A stretch of 64,000 bases of DNA from Bimastos eiseni (lineage: Eukaryota > Annelida > Clitellata > Crassiclitellata > Lumbricidae): positions 3,940,116 through 4,004,115 of the forward strand of contig OY365814.1 of assembly GCA_959347315.1 (NCBI GenBank), in the 5' to 3' direction. Below the pieces are notes generated by a model, which did no database searches, was not told the origin of the DNA, and saw nothing but the letters and a program-made list of their open reading frames with translations. Shown here piece by piece: positions 10,580 to 22,164 of the stretch. Position 1 is the stretch's first letter. Each line of letters opens with the position of its first letter. The translations under genes and the position numbers were made by a program.

Positions 10580-11495
10580 AGTCTTAAATCCTGCGCCAGA
10601 CCGGGTAGGTGTTACCCAGAGGACAATCAAGAAGAAGACGGAAAAACCTTGGAGCCCGGCCTTCCGAGGGTACCAGAAGAAGACGGGAAGGAATTCAAGG
10701 CTTTCCCAGGGCGTTCGCCCCAACTGCTGCTGCCACGCGACGCCCGGTGTTGGACCTATTAAATGGGCTAACCGGAAACTGATACGCATATGTGAGGTGA
10801 ATTGAGATCCGCCACAAAATACAAAAGAAGCGGGAATAATTAAGAAAAAGGAAAGCGGCTATTAGTACAGAGGAATATGAAAATAATTGTGCACTTTGTG
10901 ATACAAGCATAAAATTTTGCACAGACGTAGTACGTTGTATTGTTATGAGATTTGGATGTTGGGTCACGCGGAAAAATAATTTTTTTTTAATTTTTGGAAA
11001 ATAAACAAATTATTTATTATTTTTTTATTAAAGTGCATAATTTAAAAAAATCCAAGTTACACCATTTAAACATGTAAATGTTAAATATTCAGACCAAGAA
11101 CCAATCAAAAATCATGGTCACAAACTTTGAAATTGTTTATTTTTGCCCTTAAAAGTGGTTGTTAAAAACAATGTTTCTTACAATCAATGTTAAAGTTGAA
11201 ATTGAAGGTATGTATTCATTTAATATCTACTTATCTCTGCTTTCTCAGAAGTCCCCTTCACAGAAAAACAAAACAGCACACGGAAGTGAGAGTTTACATC
11301 AGAACATCCTTTTATATGATCCTACTTGCACTTGTAGCACACCAAATACTATCAGGTCGTGTATGCTTCCAACAGGGTTGTTCAGTTAAGCTCGCATGTG
11401 TTATCTTTAGTCTTTGTCCAATATCTTATGACTATAAAATGCGACTCTGGACTTCATCTAAAGGATCTGCCCCAGACTCGGTTGATATTCAATGT
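10580..11495. other. No gene recognised
   Basis: Contains short open frames of mixed composition and an A/T homopolymer-rich stretch at 10970-11060. Nothing matches a family I know. It may include internal sequence of an LTR element starting at 10215. Confidence 0.4.
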
Positions 11496-11496
11496 A

Positions 11497-12100
11497 ATAG
11501 AACATTTATATAGCGCTCTTGAAGATACCTACTCAGAAGCGCTCTCTGAGCTGGCCGAAGTGATGTTAAATGTCATTTCAAAAAATTTATTATCATAGAG
11601 GGTTTAAGAGGAGCCGATTGGAGGCCATCCAAGAAGAGAGGACGTCCATTGTCAGACACATCTGACTCACAGTAGCCACCACATCCGATAAGCCTGTGTG
11701 GATGTAAGGCTGCACATCGTCCGCAAATAGTTGATGCAAATGCCCCTGAGACGCCAACAAGGGGAAAATAATAACAGTGTAGAGATGGTATAACAAAGGT
11801 CCTAAGGCAGAACCTTGAGGCACCCCAAAAGATGCAGGGACCCAAGAAGACCTAGACGAGCCAAGGGCCAAACAGTTTGTGCTTTCCAATAAGAAACACC
11901 TAGGCCATTCAAATGGCTGGTCTACCAGGCCAAAGGAGGTGAAAAGGCGCTGTTAAAGAATGCAGTGGTCTACCGAGTCGAAGTCAGAGCTTACGTCAAG
12001 GAGAGTAAGGAGGATTACTTCACCACGGTCAATTGGGCAATAGAAGTCCCACGGTAGCCGAAGCAATATGGGTTATAGGGGTCTACATATGAAAGTACAG
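11497..12100 (-). pseudogene. CR1-like reverse transcriptase remnant, second copy
   Basis: On minus: HCIL near 11960, then WVPASFGVPQGSALGPLL and LFADDVQPYIHTG (FADD for YADD), then SSWMASNRLLLNPL at 11593-11889. It is deleted after the RT core and joined directly to the family's 3' terminus (GCGCTATATAAATG, read on minus near 11510). The 3' end resembles those at 16.27, 38.5 and 52.4 kb. Confidence 0.8.
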
Positions 12101-12109
12101 ATTACGTCC

Positions 12110-12800
12110 AAAATAGCCTCCGTACGGCTATCTAGTGACAGTAGACTAATCTATGTCCTCAATTGGTTGTCTTTGCTGGTTTGGTCAAAAATAATGCGTT
12201 AGAAATGCAAGATCGTCTGAGCTGAGATTGTTGAGTCTTATATACGGAAATAGAGAATCGTTAGAAGGTGGGAATATAGCATGTGTCTAAGGTGGAAAGA
12301 TACAGGGAAGATTGGTTTTTCATTATAACGACCACATATCCAGGGCTATAACATGCAGACCGAAAATGACAGGCAACAGTAAGTGTTGTGTTAAGAAGTA
12401 TACAAAAAGGAGCGAACGCAGATAAAAAAAGGTTACCCATAGGCCTTCGACATTGCCCATCAAATGCCTTAATGCAACACAATTACAAAAGAATTAGATG
12501 GGACTAAAATTCGGCTTGAGAACTGTTATTGAAAGATAGATTCTACACGGAAATGAATTAAGAAAGGGTTGACGATGAAACGATGACATGTGACATACAT
12601 GTAGGGTGGAAAGATGCAGCGAAGAATGATGTTTCATAACTAATGACCACATGTTCCAGAGTTTCAAAATACTAAATGGTAGAGAAGACAAAGTCCGGAG
12701 TCAAAACACACACTGAAGGAAACGAACGCTGCTTCGAAACCCTTTAAAGACCAGCTGCAATTAAGACGTTGCCTTCAGGCGGATAAACAGAATTCGGAGA
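12110..12800. repeat. Diverged direct repeats, no gene
   Basis: A block of about 90 bp at 12275-12365 (GGTGGAAAGATACAGGGAAG ... ACGACCACAT) recurs at 12597-12665 (GGTGGAAAGATGCAGCGAAG ... ATGACCACAT), about 320 bp apart. No coding signal is seen. Confidence 0.55.
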
Positions 12801-12826
12801 TCAGACGGCACACAGAAATAGATTGA

Positions 12827-13021
12827 ATGTGTATTGTAATGACTGACAGTAGGCCTATATGGACGAACAAAGTTGTGAGAAAAGACAATTCTCAAGAAGT
12901 AAAATCGTATCCAGAGACAAAGCTCTGTATTAACATCTTCCACCCTAAGGAATCGACCAATCCTGAACCGTTCTTGGTTGAATGGTTCACAATGGATAGA
13001 GCTAGAATGGAGCGACAATGA
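12827..13021 (+). CDS. Candidate short or terminal exon, unrecognised
   Basis: A 64-codon frame containing NKVVRKDNSQEVKSYPETKL, then PFLVEWFTMDRARMERQ and a stop. Composition is balanced and protein-like, unlike the surrounding AT-rich DNA. I find no paralogue in the window and no domain. A possible 3' splice site (GACTGACAG) lies at 12840-12848. It could be chance. Confidence 0.3.
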   Translation: MCIVMTDSRPIWTNKVVRKDNSQEVKSYPETKLCINIFHPKESTNPEPFLVEWFTMDRARMERQ

Positions 13022-13795
13022 ATTTTATTGTATCTTACATGTATTTTGGTGGGAGAGTGTTGGGTCTGACAAATATTCATCTTGAAACAATTGGATACAA
13101 AATTATCAACGTTTGTAGCAATCAATTCAAGAAAATATTTAAAGAAGGCAAGTTCTTATGCACGTATTCATTATAAAGATATCTTCAAACACATAATCAT
13201 AATTACTTGTTACTTGATGTAGTTGCAACAAATGATGACAATTAACTCAAACAGGAGTCGAAATGTAACGTATGACAGCAAGCAGGGAGCCAATATTTAT
13301 GCCGCTCGTGTAATATTGGCTTTGAGAGAGATGTTTAAATCTGTTTCTACGTTACAAGAGCAGAGATTATCAAACCCTTATATAGCCGATTTGACCATCC
13401 CTTTCTAGACAATGGTGCCCGGCCTGTCTATATAGAGTCAAATACATAGTGTTGTCAGATATAGCGTTAGCAATTTAGCAGTAAGTAGACTATCTTAGTG
13501 CGACATCCAACAATATATATATATACATGTATATATATAAGTATGTGCGTGTGTGTGTGTGTGCACGTGATTTCATTCGCAAGTTGTCTAGGCCATGTGA
13601 TTGCGCGGCCGAGTCACAGCCTCGCGGACCTGGTACGCCCACTGTAGCCGAGTGTTTACATCTCGGTGGAGGATAACTGACTGGAGCGACCTCTGGAGCG
13701 ACCTTGACCGATAGTCACGGATATCCATTCATTCTACCAACAACACAAGTCGAATGCCTTTTCTACGTCCTGCTCGTGCCTCGACTAATGTCCGA
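13022..13795. other. No gene; hairpin and TA/GT microsatellite
   Basis: A 10-bp inverted repeat (AGCCAATATT at 13288, AATATTGGCT at 13312, 14-nt loop) lies in a short frame at 13223-13408 that I do not trust as coding. A TATATA/TGTGTG microsatellite occupies 13515-13563. Confidence 0.6.
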
Positions 13796-13797
13796 AC

Positions 13798-14475
13798 AGG
13801 CGTCATCTTTCACCAGTGAGGGACTACTCGTCGACATCGTCCCCGTGTCTGCTATTTCTTCTCGTAACTCTGAACATCTGTTGTTGGATGGATTCACGTT
13901 TGTGCGGTGGTCAACTATTGGTGACGCATATAGCTTAATGTGCATTGTTTTACTGGCTGTTTTAACACTCATTGAAATTATATTTGAATGCAGCATCATG
14001 TAGGCTGAGTCTGAGTAGATTAATTATCATTGATTCAGCCATATTTAGTTATTTATCTGTTGCCAAATGTGCATAATACGAATTATGATAACATGATGGA
14101 TACCTATATAAATGCGTCGTCTTCCACCAGTGAGGGACTACTCGTCGACACCGTTCCCGTGTCTGCGAGTGACGTCTACAGTCGTCGCTCTACCTTCGCG
14201 CAACTCTGAACAGCTGTCAGCTGCTGACTGAAGTTCCTTGGATAGCTCCAAGCTTGTGCGTGTGTCAACTATTGGTGACTCATGTAGCACTGTTTTACTA
14301 ACTGTTCTAACACTCATTGCAATGACATTTACAAATAGCATCATATAGGTTGAGTCTGAGTAGATTTCTGAAGAGGCGCTATATTAAGCTTCATTGATTC
14401 ATTCATTTTATTATGGTATATATTATTATTTTGCCAAGGGCGCATAATATGAATTATGATAACATGATGGATACT
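13798..14475. repeat. Tandem duplication, period about 315 bp
   Basis: Copy 1 (13798-14103) and copy 2 (14113-14475) share TCACCAGTGAGGGACTACT/TCCACCAGTGAGGGACTACT, GTCAACTATTGGTGAC, TAACACTCATTG, GCATCAT..AGG.TGAGTCTGAGTAG and ATTATGATAACATGATGG. Copy 2 additionally holds a CR1-like 3' terminus (GAAGAGGCGCTATATTAAG plus TTCATTGATTCATT) at about 14366-14412. The AATAGCATCATATAGG block reappears inside the propeller copy at 18060. Confidence 0.8.
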
Positions 14476-14651
14476 GACATAAATGAGAAAATTAAGTTGA
14501 TTAGTGTAGCTAGATGTAGCCTTTGATTTAACATAGGCCTACACTTTCGAATGACTGCCTATTTATTAATGTAACAAGATGTTTTAGATGTATAAACTAA
14601 CGAAGATAATTATGACTGCCAATTATTTTGTATAAACAGTCAATTGTTTCT

Positions 14652-15612
14652 ATTTTAGTCATGTGTTCGATTACCGTCAGCTCAACTGATATAATCGAGG
14701 TAGTGAAAAACGAAAACGAATCGTTGTATGGAGTGACTAAACTGCGAAAGGAAATCTACGTCTTGTGTCGACAAGATACTTTGGAGTCTCATGTAATTCG
14801 TGTGTTTGAGGATCGAAATCCATTTCGTCTTCAGAGAGAATTCTATATAAAAAAGATTAAATATCCAATGGACATCGCATCCAGTGAGAAAGAAAATTGT
14901 CTTTACGTCAGAGGCAATGAGAAGGAAATCATCTGGAAGATAACAAGAGAAACGGATGACCAATACAAAGCCATCAAATGGCTGACCACTGATTTTCACC
15001 CAACGTGTGCTCTGCCAGTGTCCAGTGATGGTCATCTGTTGCTCATCAATCTTTTCTCGCTTAGTCTGATGATCTTCGGATCAAATGGAAAACTTCTTAG
15101 ATTGATTCCGTTACCAACAGACATTGAATACCCCCAGTGCTTGCCGTGGAAACGTCCATCGGGAACTTCATCATCATTCACGAATCAAGAGAGAGAAAGG
15201 CGATCGATGTGGAGGAAGAGGAAGAGGAGGAATTGAAGATAGAAACATACGAGGAGATGGGAGAGAGTGGGTCAGGAGGAAGCAAAAGAGACACTGAATG
15301 GTGTATAAGTGAGTTGAGCAGAGATTGACACATCGATTGTCCGTCGTTTTATTCCTACAAATGAAACATAAAAACTGAATTACCCTAACTGTTTATCACT
15401 CGATTCAGACGATCGTTTATTTGTGGCTGACAGACACACAGAATAACAGAGTGATTCTCTTCGATTCCAATCTCCAATGGATTCGAATTCTTTATTCAAC
15501 GGAAACGGAAGACGAATATCCTCAGAGATTGTTTTACGACGAAGAACAGCAGCAACTGATCTTTGCAGGAATATCGAGAACAATTAATACTTACACGTTC
15601 AGTCAAATATAG
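14652..15612 (+). pseudogene. NHL-like beta-propeller gene, copy 1, frameshifted
   Basis: Starts at a 3' splice site (tctattttag ending at 14659; the same site is at the start of copy 3). Repeating blade-like units follow: GVTKLRKEIYVLCRQ, YPMDIASSEKENCLYV, IWKITRETDDQYKAIKWL, PVSSDGHLLLIN and LMIFGSNGKLLRLI. The frame shifts near 15138 into VETSIGNFIIIHE plus a Glu-rich linker (15205-15240), stops after ELSRD (15326), then resumes in other frames with RRFIPTN, LSLDSDDRLFVADR and RVILFDSNLQW to a stop at 15612. The D-x-x-NRVI..FDS pattern is typical of NHL/SMP-30-type propellers. A short hydrophobic stretch precedes it (ITVSS region). Function is unknown. At least three disruptions make it non-functional as read. 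Confidence 0.6.
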
Positions 15613-15960
15613 TAACTGTCCGGCGTTGAATTATTTCTAATATCCGATGTACGCAAACTAGTAATTAATCTGTCTATATTTTAAATATTTGTGTAATTAA
15701 ACGCAACGCTCAGAACGGAATTTTAACTCCTGATTATTACGCCTACATTAAATTTCGAATATTGGACTTTCTAAATTAAGCAGGAGTTAAAATTTCGTAA
15801 CACCCGGTTAATTTCTAACAATTTAGAAAACTGTACTTTCGATAAATCGCATAAATTTTGGTGTAGATGTTGGCTAATGCTTTAGAACAGAATGTCGATA
15901 AGTAAGAAGATCGTAAGTAGAAGTTGGATTCAGTTCTTAAGTCTTATCTAGGGTAAAACT
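15613..15960. other. No gene seen
   Basis: AT-rich spacer between the propeller pseudogene and the LINE 3' end. Confidence 0.6.
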
Positions 15961-15964
15961 GCCT

Positions 15965-16316
15965 TAGTTTGGCGCTGCCTTGGTGGTATAGCGCCTGCTT
16001 AATTGCAGGAGCTATGTCGCCCTATCACTGCCAGTAGTGGTCGATGACCACTTCGCTCTGCAGTTCATGGCGACCTGATCGTCCTATTTGCACGCACTTC
16101 CATAATGCAGAATCGAGCTTTCTCGGTCGTGGGACCTACCATCTGGAATGGGCTTCCCATAGAGCCTGTCTCCTACCTAAGAACTCATCATCTTCGTTTT
16201 ACGCCTCTCTTAAAACTGTCCTTTTCAGCCAAGGATTAGGCCGTGAGCGCCTCTGAGTAGATATCTTGAAGGTGCGCTATATCAAAATATTTTTGATTGA
16301 TTGATTGATTGATTAA
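15965..16316 (+). pseudogene. 3' end of a CR1-like LINE
   Basis: Frames encode the C-terminal tail of the same reverse transcriptase family: NRAFSVVGPTIWNGLP in one frame near 16110, LLPKNSSSSFYASLKTVLFS in another at 16169-16230. A stop and the 3' terminus GAGTAGATATCTTGAAGGTG-CGCTATATCAAAA and (TTGA)n at 16294-16315 follow. The 5' part is missing. Confidence 0.75.
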
Positions 16317-16950
16317 ATCATGCATCAAATTATTTTGTGAGCATTTTCAAATTTCAGGACATTTCAATTTCAAATAAAATTATATATTTAGGCTTTTAGC
16401 AGAACTTTCTGCATATTCTGGTCTTTCTTTAAGTATTCATCGACTATATGTAGATATGTTGCGTAGAATATCTGACATAATATTCGAATGTCTGTAATAA
16501 AAAAAATAATTTGTATAATTAAAAGAAACATTCGTCCAACCGACTCATATCAATATATTTCGAAATGTTTAAATTGAGTAAACATATATAAAAATTTATT
16601 GGAAGAAGCATGACGCTCAAAACTTAAAGCATGTCTGGCATTAAATAAATTTAGATTAATAATATATATTTGTGTGCAGGAATATATTGTCAATACCATC
16701 GCAATTCTTCAACCAAAGGCCCGTGGCTGTCCAAAGCGTTCATCACTTGCTTCCAAATTCCCTATTTCTCTCATCCTGTGCTGCTAGCATTGGTCTGTTT
16801 AACAGCTAATTCTCACTTCTCGCTTTTATACTATGTTCAGACACTTTAACTTGAATAAAATATATTGTTTATTGTTGAAAAGACAGGAAATTGAGGGAAG
16901 TAAGACTTGCATTACAAATTAGAAATAATTCAATAAATTTCAGTTCGTTT
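16317..16950. other. No gene seen
   Basis: AT-rich, with no open frames above background. Confidence 0.6.
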
Positions 16951-16954
16951 AGTC

Positions 16955-17130
16955 TGTGGTTAAAGTCAGCCGGATCCCCCGGTTTGCCGCTTTGGACGAT
17001 ATGCACCGTCTGAAATCACATCTGCCACGATAAGCCACTAGCTTCTCGTCGACACGAAGACCTGGACCAGGAACAGAAACTTTGCCATGTCGTCGAATCT
17101 CTTGCATTTATGATGCAACGAAATTGTGTC
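16955..17130 (-). pseudogene. piggyBac-type transposase core fragment
   Basis: On minus from about 17075: LRVDEKLVAYRGRCDFRRCI, then SSKAANRGIRLTL. This is the most conserved block of piggyBac transposases, around the first catalytic Asp (motif vDE-l-x-y-RGRc-x-fR-x-y-i-x-sK-x-x-k-x-Gi). Only about 60 codons are readable before and after. The terminal inverted repeats and TTAA target sites are not evident, so this is a short relic. Confidence 0.7.
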
Positions 17131-17575
17131 CTGGTTATGGTCTCAACCAAAGTTGGCTTGCTTTCACGCTTTGAGAGAATCTCATTGGTTGGTTCTCTGA
17201 TTCCATGTTAAGTAATTCTTTAAATGCTGGATTCGAGGTCGGTGCAATTTGAGAGCCGAGTTATAACAGCATAAGAAGCGTCACACAGTGGACCGTTAGC
17301 GTGTCTTATGCAACATATTAGAGGCTATCAGTTGTTGAGTAAAGTGAGTACTGTGTTTAATGTTCATATATTAGAGACAATTAGTCATTTCATTGTTCTT
17401 ATGTATTAGTTCATTTAGTTTCAGTGTATTAAACTTGAAACTATTCTTCACTCACTCCTACAGGAATAGACTAGTATCCCCTATCAGCACCAGTTCGCCC
17501 TTAGTTATGGCCTCGTGGTTAAGGTTAGGGTTATGGTTAGGGTGGTAGGCCTACTGCTTTCTCCGTACAGGCAAG
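17131..17575. other. Spacer with a short TTAGGG-like run
   Basis: At 17517-17550 the sequence reads GGTTAAGGTTAGGGTTATGG-TTAGGGTGG, a degenerate telomere-type repeat of about five units. The rest (17170-17480) has an LTR-like feel (TATTAAAC near its end) but no partner or signals good enough to call. Confidence 0.4.
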
Positions 17576-17579
17576 ATAG

Positions 17580-18600
17580 CGGCGCCAACACGTGACAAAA
17601 CTGCGAAATAAAATTTACATTCTATCTGAAAGTTTCAGTGTATTTACGATATTGCTATTTATTTGAATCTTATCCTACTGTAGTTTGTGCATTGGAGGAT
17701 CAAAGTCCACGTCTTCTTGAGAGAAAATTTGAATTCGAAGACATTATGTCTCCCTCTGATATTGCATCAAATGAGAGGGAAAATTGTTTCAACGTCTCAT
17801 CGAATAAAAATGCATCTGGAAGATGGCAATTGAAAGAGATGACCAATACAACATCTTCAAATGCCTGGACATTGATTATAGGCCTATGTCATCTAATGTA
17901 CGCAACGTATGTATGGAGACGTTTCGCTGATGCCTCGTCGTCGGCGCAAGCCTGACAAAGTAGAGAAAATGAAACTGAAAATGAATGTTCTGTATAATTG
18001 ATGCTTCATGTTGATTCATTCAGCACTGCAGATCAGATGCAATACTTATTCAATCCATTCGGTTATCAAATAGCATCATATAGGTTGAGTCTGAGTAGTG
18101 ACAATAAATACCCAATGCATGCAGTTGAGATATCCATTGGGAATTTCATCATCCTTTACGATTCTAGTGAGAAAAAGTCGATTGAAGAGATGGAAGAGGA
18201 GGAGGAGGAAGAGGAAGAGGAGAAAATGGATGAGGAGATGAAGAAGATGGAGGAGCTGGATGACAATTATTGATTAATACATATATATAGGTGATGGAAG
18301 CGTGTACGCCAACAGTGTGTGCCAATTGTAAAAGAGAGGCAAGGTGAATGATGTATATAATTGAGGTGATCAGAAAATTAATGGACAGATGGTTGTTCGT
18401 TATATACCATTGACTCAAAAACAAACATTTCATCCTCAATGCCTCTCACTCGATTCAGACGATCGAGTGTTTGCTGCTGACAAATACAATTCTTTTGGAT
18501 TCAGATTTGAAATGGAATCAAATTCTTTGTCCAACGACAGAAGATTAGCAAGTAGAGGGCGAATTGTTGGCCATGGAGAATGTGTTATGACGAAGAAATG
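17580..18600 (+). pseudogene. NHL-like beta-propeller gene, copy 2, heavily decayed
   Basis: Fragments align with copy 1: VTKLRNKIYIL at 17594; LEDQSPRLLERKFEF and SPSDIASNERENCF at 17690-17790; YPMHAVEISIGNFIILYDSS at 18110; a Glu/Met-rich linker at 18185-18270. Then MVVRYIPLTQ at 18389, LSLDSDDRVFAADKYN, and, in another frame, ILLDSDLKWNQIL. At least four frame changes and several stops intervene. The Glu linker is longer here than in copy 1, probably by GAG/GGA slippage. Confidence 0.6.
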
Positions 18601-19380
18601 AAACAACTCAATGTAGGGAGATTTAATTTAATAAATATTTACATTTTGAGTCAGATATAGGCGGACGTTCAGAAGTATAGCATTATTACGAGGGATAAAT
18701 AATTATACCTTCAAATTTCAGGGATTTTTTGGATCAAACTACTTTAAATTAATTTTTAAAGATCATTGATGACATTTATGACAAAAAGAAATACAAAAAA
18801 TGTTTTTTTAAAGAAAAATTATGAACACTTGGTTTTAGATAAATCATAGACATGAAATAGGCATTGATTTTATAAGGAGATATTGTTTCTTTTGGGTTAT
18901 AATTTTTAATGATTTTACGAAGATAATATATTATATAAGCTTTAAAGAAACTGCCAGTTTAAATGCGCTTTCAGGTGCTGTGATGTTGCAAAGGCTTTGA
19001 GAATCATCCTTGCAGCCCCACGCGTTGGTCATTGTCTGTTAATTGATATGATTGCACCGCTCTGTGACCCCAGGTATTATAGTTGTTGTCACTGTATGCT
19101 GCGCAAAGTATAGTCCGGCTTAGGCCCTTTATGTTGTATACTACCTGCACTTCATCTCATCTATGAATCCCTATTCAGCGCGGTACAAGCATAATATTAT
19201 CAATTGACAGGCATCGACCAATACGTGGGACTGCAAGAATGACCCTACACTGAATGTGGATTCCATGACCAGCCCAAAACTTGTCCTTTAATGAACTGCT
19301 GCGTAATGATCGATAATAAGTTAGTACTGGGCATTAGGCCTATCTGAGGCCTATCTAGTATAGGCCTATCTATTTCGCTA
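18601..19380. other. No gene seen
   Basis: AT-rich without coding frames. Three TAGGCCTA-type palindromes cluster at 19330-19375. Confidence 0.6.
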
Positions 19381-19644
19381 TTAAGAATAACGAAGGACTA
19401 CTAAACGAAAGGCTTAGATTTTCTACAGGAGACAAAGAATTTCCTAAAATGTTTTCCCCCGCTCATAAGTTGGGAAATCACTTCATCACTTCAAGTACTG
19501 AACCGTAGACCTAAACATGCAGAGCGAACATTTTACATGCATCAAAGTTTGCGAGAAAGACGTGAGTATCGTTTGTATGTTACCTTTCTGTCAGTTGCTC
19601 CACCAACATTTTCCTACAACATTATTTCTATCTCTCCATTTTTA

Positions 19645-19678
<34 letters not shown>

Positions 19679-20060
19679 ATTATTATTATTATTATTATTT
19701 GCATCTGTTAATGGTCGGACAATTTAGTTATGAACATGGATCTAGACAAAATTCTTTCTCACAAAATAACATTATCGTTAAGTTTTTGTCATAGCAGTTT
19801 TCATGCTCAGTAAAATCCCAATGATTAGAAAAATTTCTGCGATTGATCAAAGCGAAAGCACAACGAAAATAATTATATTTTAAACACTGAAGACGGCTAA
19901 TTTTGTTCAACTGGATTTGTATCAAAAGAATTCACCGAATCAATAATTGCATTTGCATTATTTTTATACTACGAAATAAAGGTTTGATGCATAGGCGAAG
20001 GTTGAAATTTACTAAATATATTATATAGATGAGATATCAGATATGTAATTTGTGGTGTAA
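19380..20060. repeat. Low-copy repeat, copy B
   Basis: Parallels 5.56-6.35 kb without the SINE. It contains the exon-like frame NNEGLLNERLRFSTGDKE at 19389, TGCGAGAAAGACGTGAGTAT near 19549 (a possible donor after GAC) and a shortened SMLMEIPM-like block near 19800. A (TTA)n microsatellite occupies 19645-19700. Confidence 0.7.
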
Positions 20061-20249
20061 CCGGTGGGAGTGAGTTCTGATTGTACATGCTTCGGAATGT
20101 TTGTAATCTCTCTCTGACCTGAACTAGTTCAACTATTTCCGGTTTCATAATTTCCTATTATATACAGCGGAGATTATGCGATACTATATCTTGATTGACA
20201 ACGTTGACATGCTCTAGAGGGCAATGAACTGTCAATCAAAAGGTTGGAA

Positions 20250-21120
20250 ATCGTTAGGGCACATAATTTTATTTGGGTCGAGAATTTGAGCACACCAACC
20301 GGGCATTGTCGGTTGGAAGATATGAATAATTATTATGTCTTTGTAAGTGAAGTTTCCATGCTCATGGAAATCCCAATGATCAGAAAAGTTCCCACTGGGC
20401 AATTTCTGCGATTGATTAAAGCGAAAGCACAACGAAAGTAATCATATTTTAAATACTGAAGATTTTATTCAACTGGATTTGTATCAAAAGAATTCACCGA
20501 ATCAGTAATATTAACTATACTTGCATATTATACGATGATAGAAAGATTTATTGCATAGAAAGGAGAAGGTTGAAACTTACTAATATGACGTAGGCCTATA
20601 ATAGATGAAACATGTGCTCTGTGGTGCAACTGAACGGAAATAGGTTCTGATTGTACACGCATTGGAATGTTCTGAATCTTTCTAACTAGAATTAATTTAT
20701 TAATTTAATATTTTCCATACTTTTACATACATGGTGCTAATCCCTGGAGTTAATGTGACGCTCTATGCATGGTTAACATGCTCTAGAGGCCGATGAACTG
20801 TCGATCAAAAGGTTGAGTTTCCCACATGGGCAGATATTTGGTTCGAGTACACCAACCGTTCGAGTACACCAACCGTTCGAGTACACCAACCGTACACTGT
20901 CGGTCGGAAGATGAGATGGCGAAGGAAAGGACTTGCGACCCAACTCATATGCCGAGACTAAGAAAACGAAGTCGCTAGCCTAAGGGACTGCTCTTCTATT
21001 CTGCTATAATTATATGTGCAGACTACGTTGAACTTGCCCTCATTAGTTGCTTCGAAAAGTCGTTTGCATCTTACCTCTTTGTGTAGGAGGATGAAAGATG
21101 ATAGTGATTACATTTCACGA
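20250..21120. repeat. Low-copy repeat, copy C, with a 17-bp triplication
   Basis: Parallels 6.17-8.05 kb without the mariner element (uninterrupted site near 20557: TTTATTGCATAGAAAGG). At 20842-20892 the 17-mer TTCGAGTACACCAACCG is repeated three times exactly. The corresponding place in copy A has one unit. Confidence 0.75.
20330..20441 (+). CDS. Candidate exon in the repeat, unrecognised
   Basis: The frame reads FVSEVSMLMEIPMIRKV, then PTGQFLRLIKAKAQRK and a stop. The copies at 6190-6280 and 19790-19870 preserve parts (IFMLMKIPIV; VFMLSKIPMIRK) with stops or deletions. Only this copy is fully open. No family is recognised. It could equally be non-coding repeat sequence with a chance frame. 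Confidence 0.25.
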
Positions 21121-21129
21121 TAATCTTAG

Positions 21130-22050
21130 AACTATTTGCCTACTGATGAACTTTAATTATACTTGCATTTTATAAAATGATAGAAGCGTTTATTGTTTAC
21201 TAAGGAGAAGGTTGAAACTTACTAATATGACGTAGGCCTATAATAGATGAAACATGTGATCTGTGGTGCAACCGGAAGGGAATAGGTTCTGATTGTACAC
21301 GCATTGGAATGTTCTTATGATGGTTTAAAAAATGAAAATACAATACATTTCGTAAATGCTTAATAATAAAATCACAGAGTGGACAATGAAATCTGTTCTG
21401 GGGGGGGTTTGCTTGACCCCCCAAGACAGCTATTAAGAATTAACTGGGGGTGAAAAATGAACTGGGGGGTTGAACCCTCCCGACTAAGAAAACGAATTCG
21501 CTAGCTTAACGGACTGTTCATCTAATCTTCTATCATTATACGTGTAGAATACGTTGAACTTGCCCTCATTAGTTGCTTTGAGAAGTCGTTTGCATCTTAC
21601 CTCTTTGTGTAGGAGGATGAAAGACAATAGTGATTGCATTTTACGATAATCTTAAAACTATTTGCCTACTGATGAACTTTGACATCTTTACTCTTTCGAA
21701 TGACCATAGAAGTTTTATTATATTTGTATTTTGTGTCTGTTTTAAGATGAATAAGAGCATAATGTCGCAATCAACTTCGACAGCGAAAGGTTGGTACTAT
21801 GTCGATTATGATAAATTCATCGTTCCAGCGCAATAATCGAGTCCTTCCACAGGACCGATATATCATTAGTAACATCACAAAGTACTTAATTTGTGTCACC
21901 GTCTTTTGTCATTCAATCCTTCAGCATCGTTCCATCAACATTGCCAGTGATAAGCCTTCTTTATGATTGTATGCTTTATTTTCGGTAGGCCTAATTGTTG
22001 GACAACGTGCTTCATGACTTGCTTAAAATATTGAGTCACCAATTGCCTAT
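21130..22050. repeat. Low-copy repeat, copy D (partial, rearranged)
   Basis: Contains GAGAAGGTTGAAACTTACTA near 21205, GCATCTTACCTCTTTGTGTA near 21591 and TTCATCGTTCCAGCGCAATA near 21813, in the same order as copy A. Near 21390-21480 runs of G and C (GGGGGGG, CCCCCC, CTGGGGGG) form an inverted pair and look like a small inserted element. Confidence 0.65.
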
Positions 22051-22061
22051 TGTTGTGCGCA

Positions 22062-22160
22062 GAAGGAGAGACTCGTCGAGAAGATCTGAAAAGAAAACAT
22101 TTTGATGACACTGAACTGACTGATGGATCGTCGAAGAAACAGATAAAGGCATCATCAGTA
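22062..22160 (+). CDS. Candidate internal exon, unrecognised
   Basis: A 3' splice site (ttgttgtgcgcag) precedes an open stretch GETRREDLKRKHFDDTEL, then TDGSSKKQIKASS, followed by a donor-like CA|GTAATA. It is Lys/Arg/Asp-rich with a possible nuclear localisation cluster. The splice-bounded, charged composition suggests a real exon, but I found no partner exons. SH3-A lies 4.5 kb downstream on the same strand; a link is untested. Confidence 0.35.
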
Positions 22161-22164
22161 ATAG

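Noticed and set aside
13223..13408. 61-codon ORF with a central hairpin
   Set aside because: No homology or paralogue and the hairpin lies inside the frame; probably chance.
21200..21424. C2H2 zinc finger on minus (CPLC...HFLNHH)
   Set aside because: The Cys-to-His spacing is one residue too long, the conserved hydrophobics do not fit, and it lies in a non-coding repeat.
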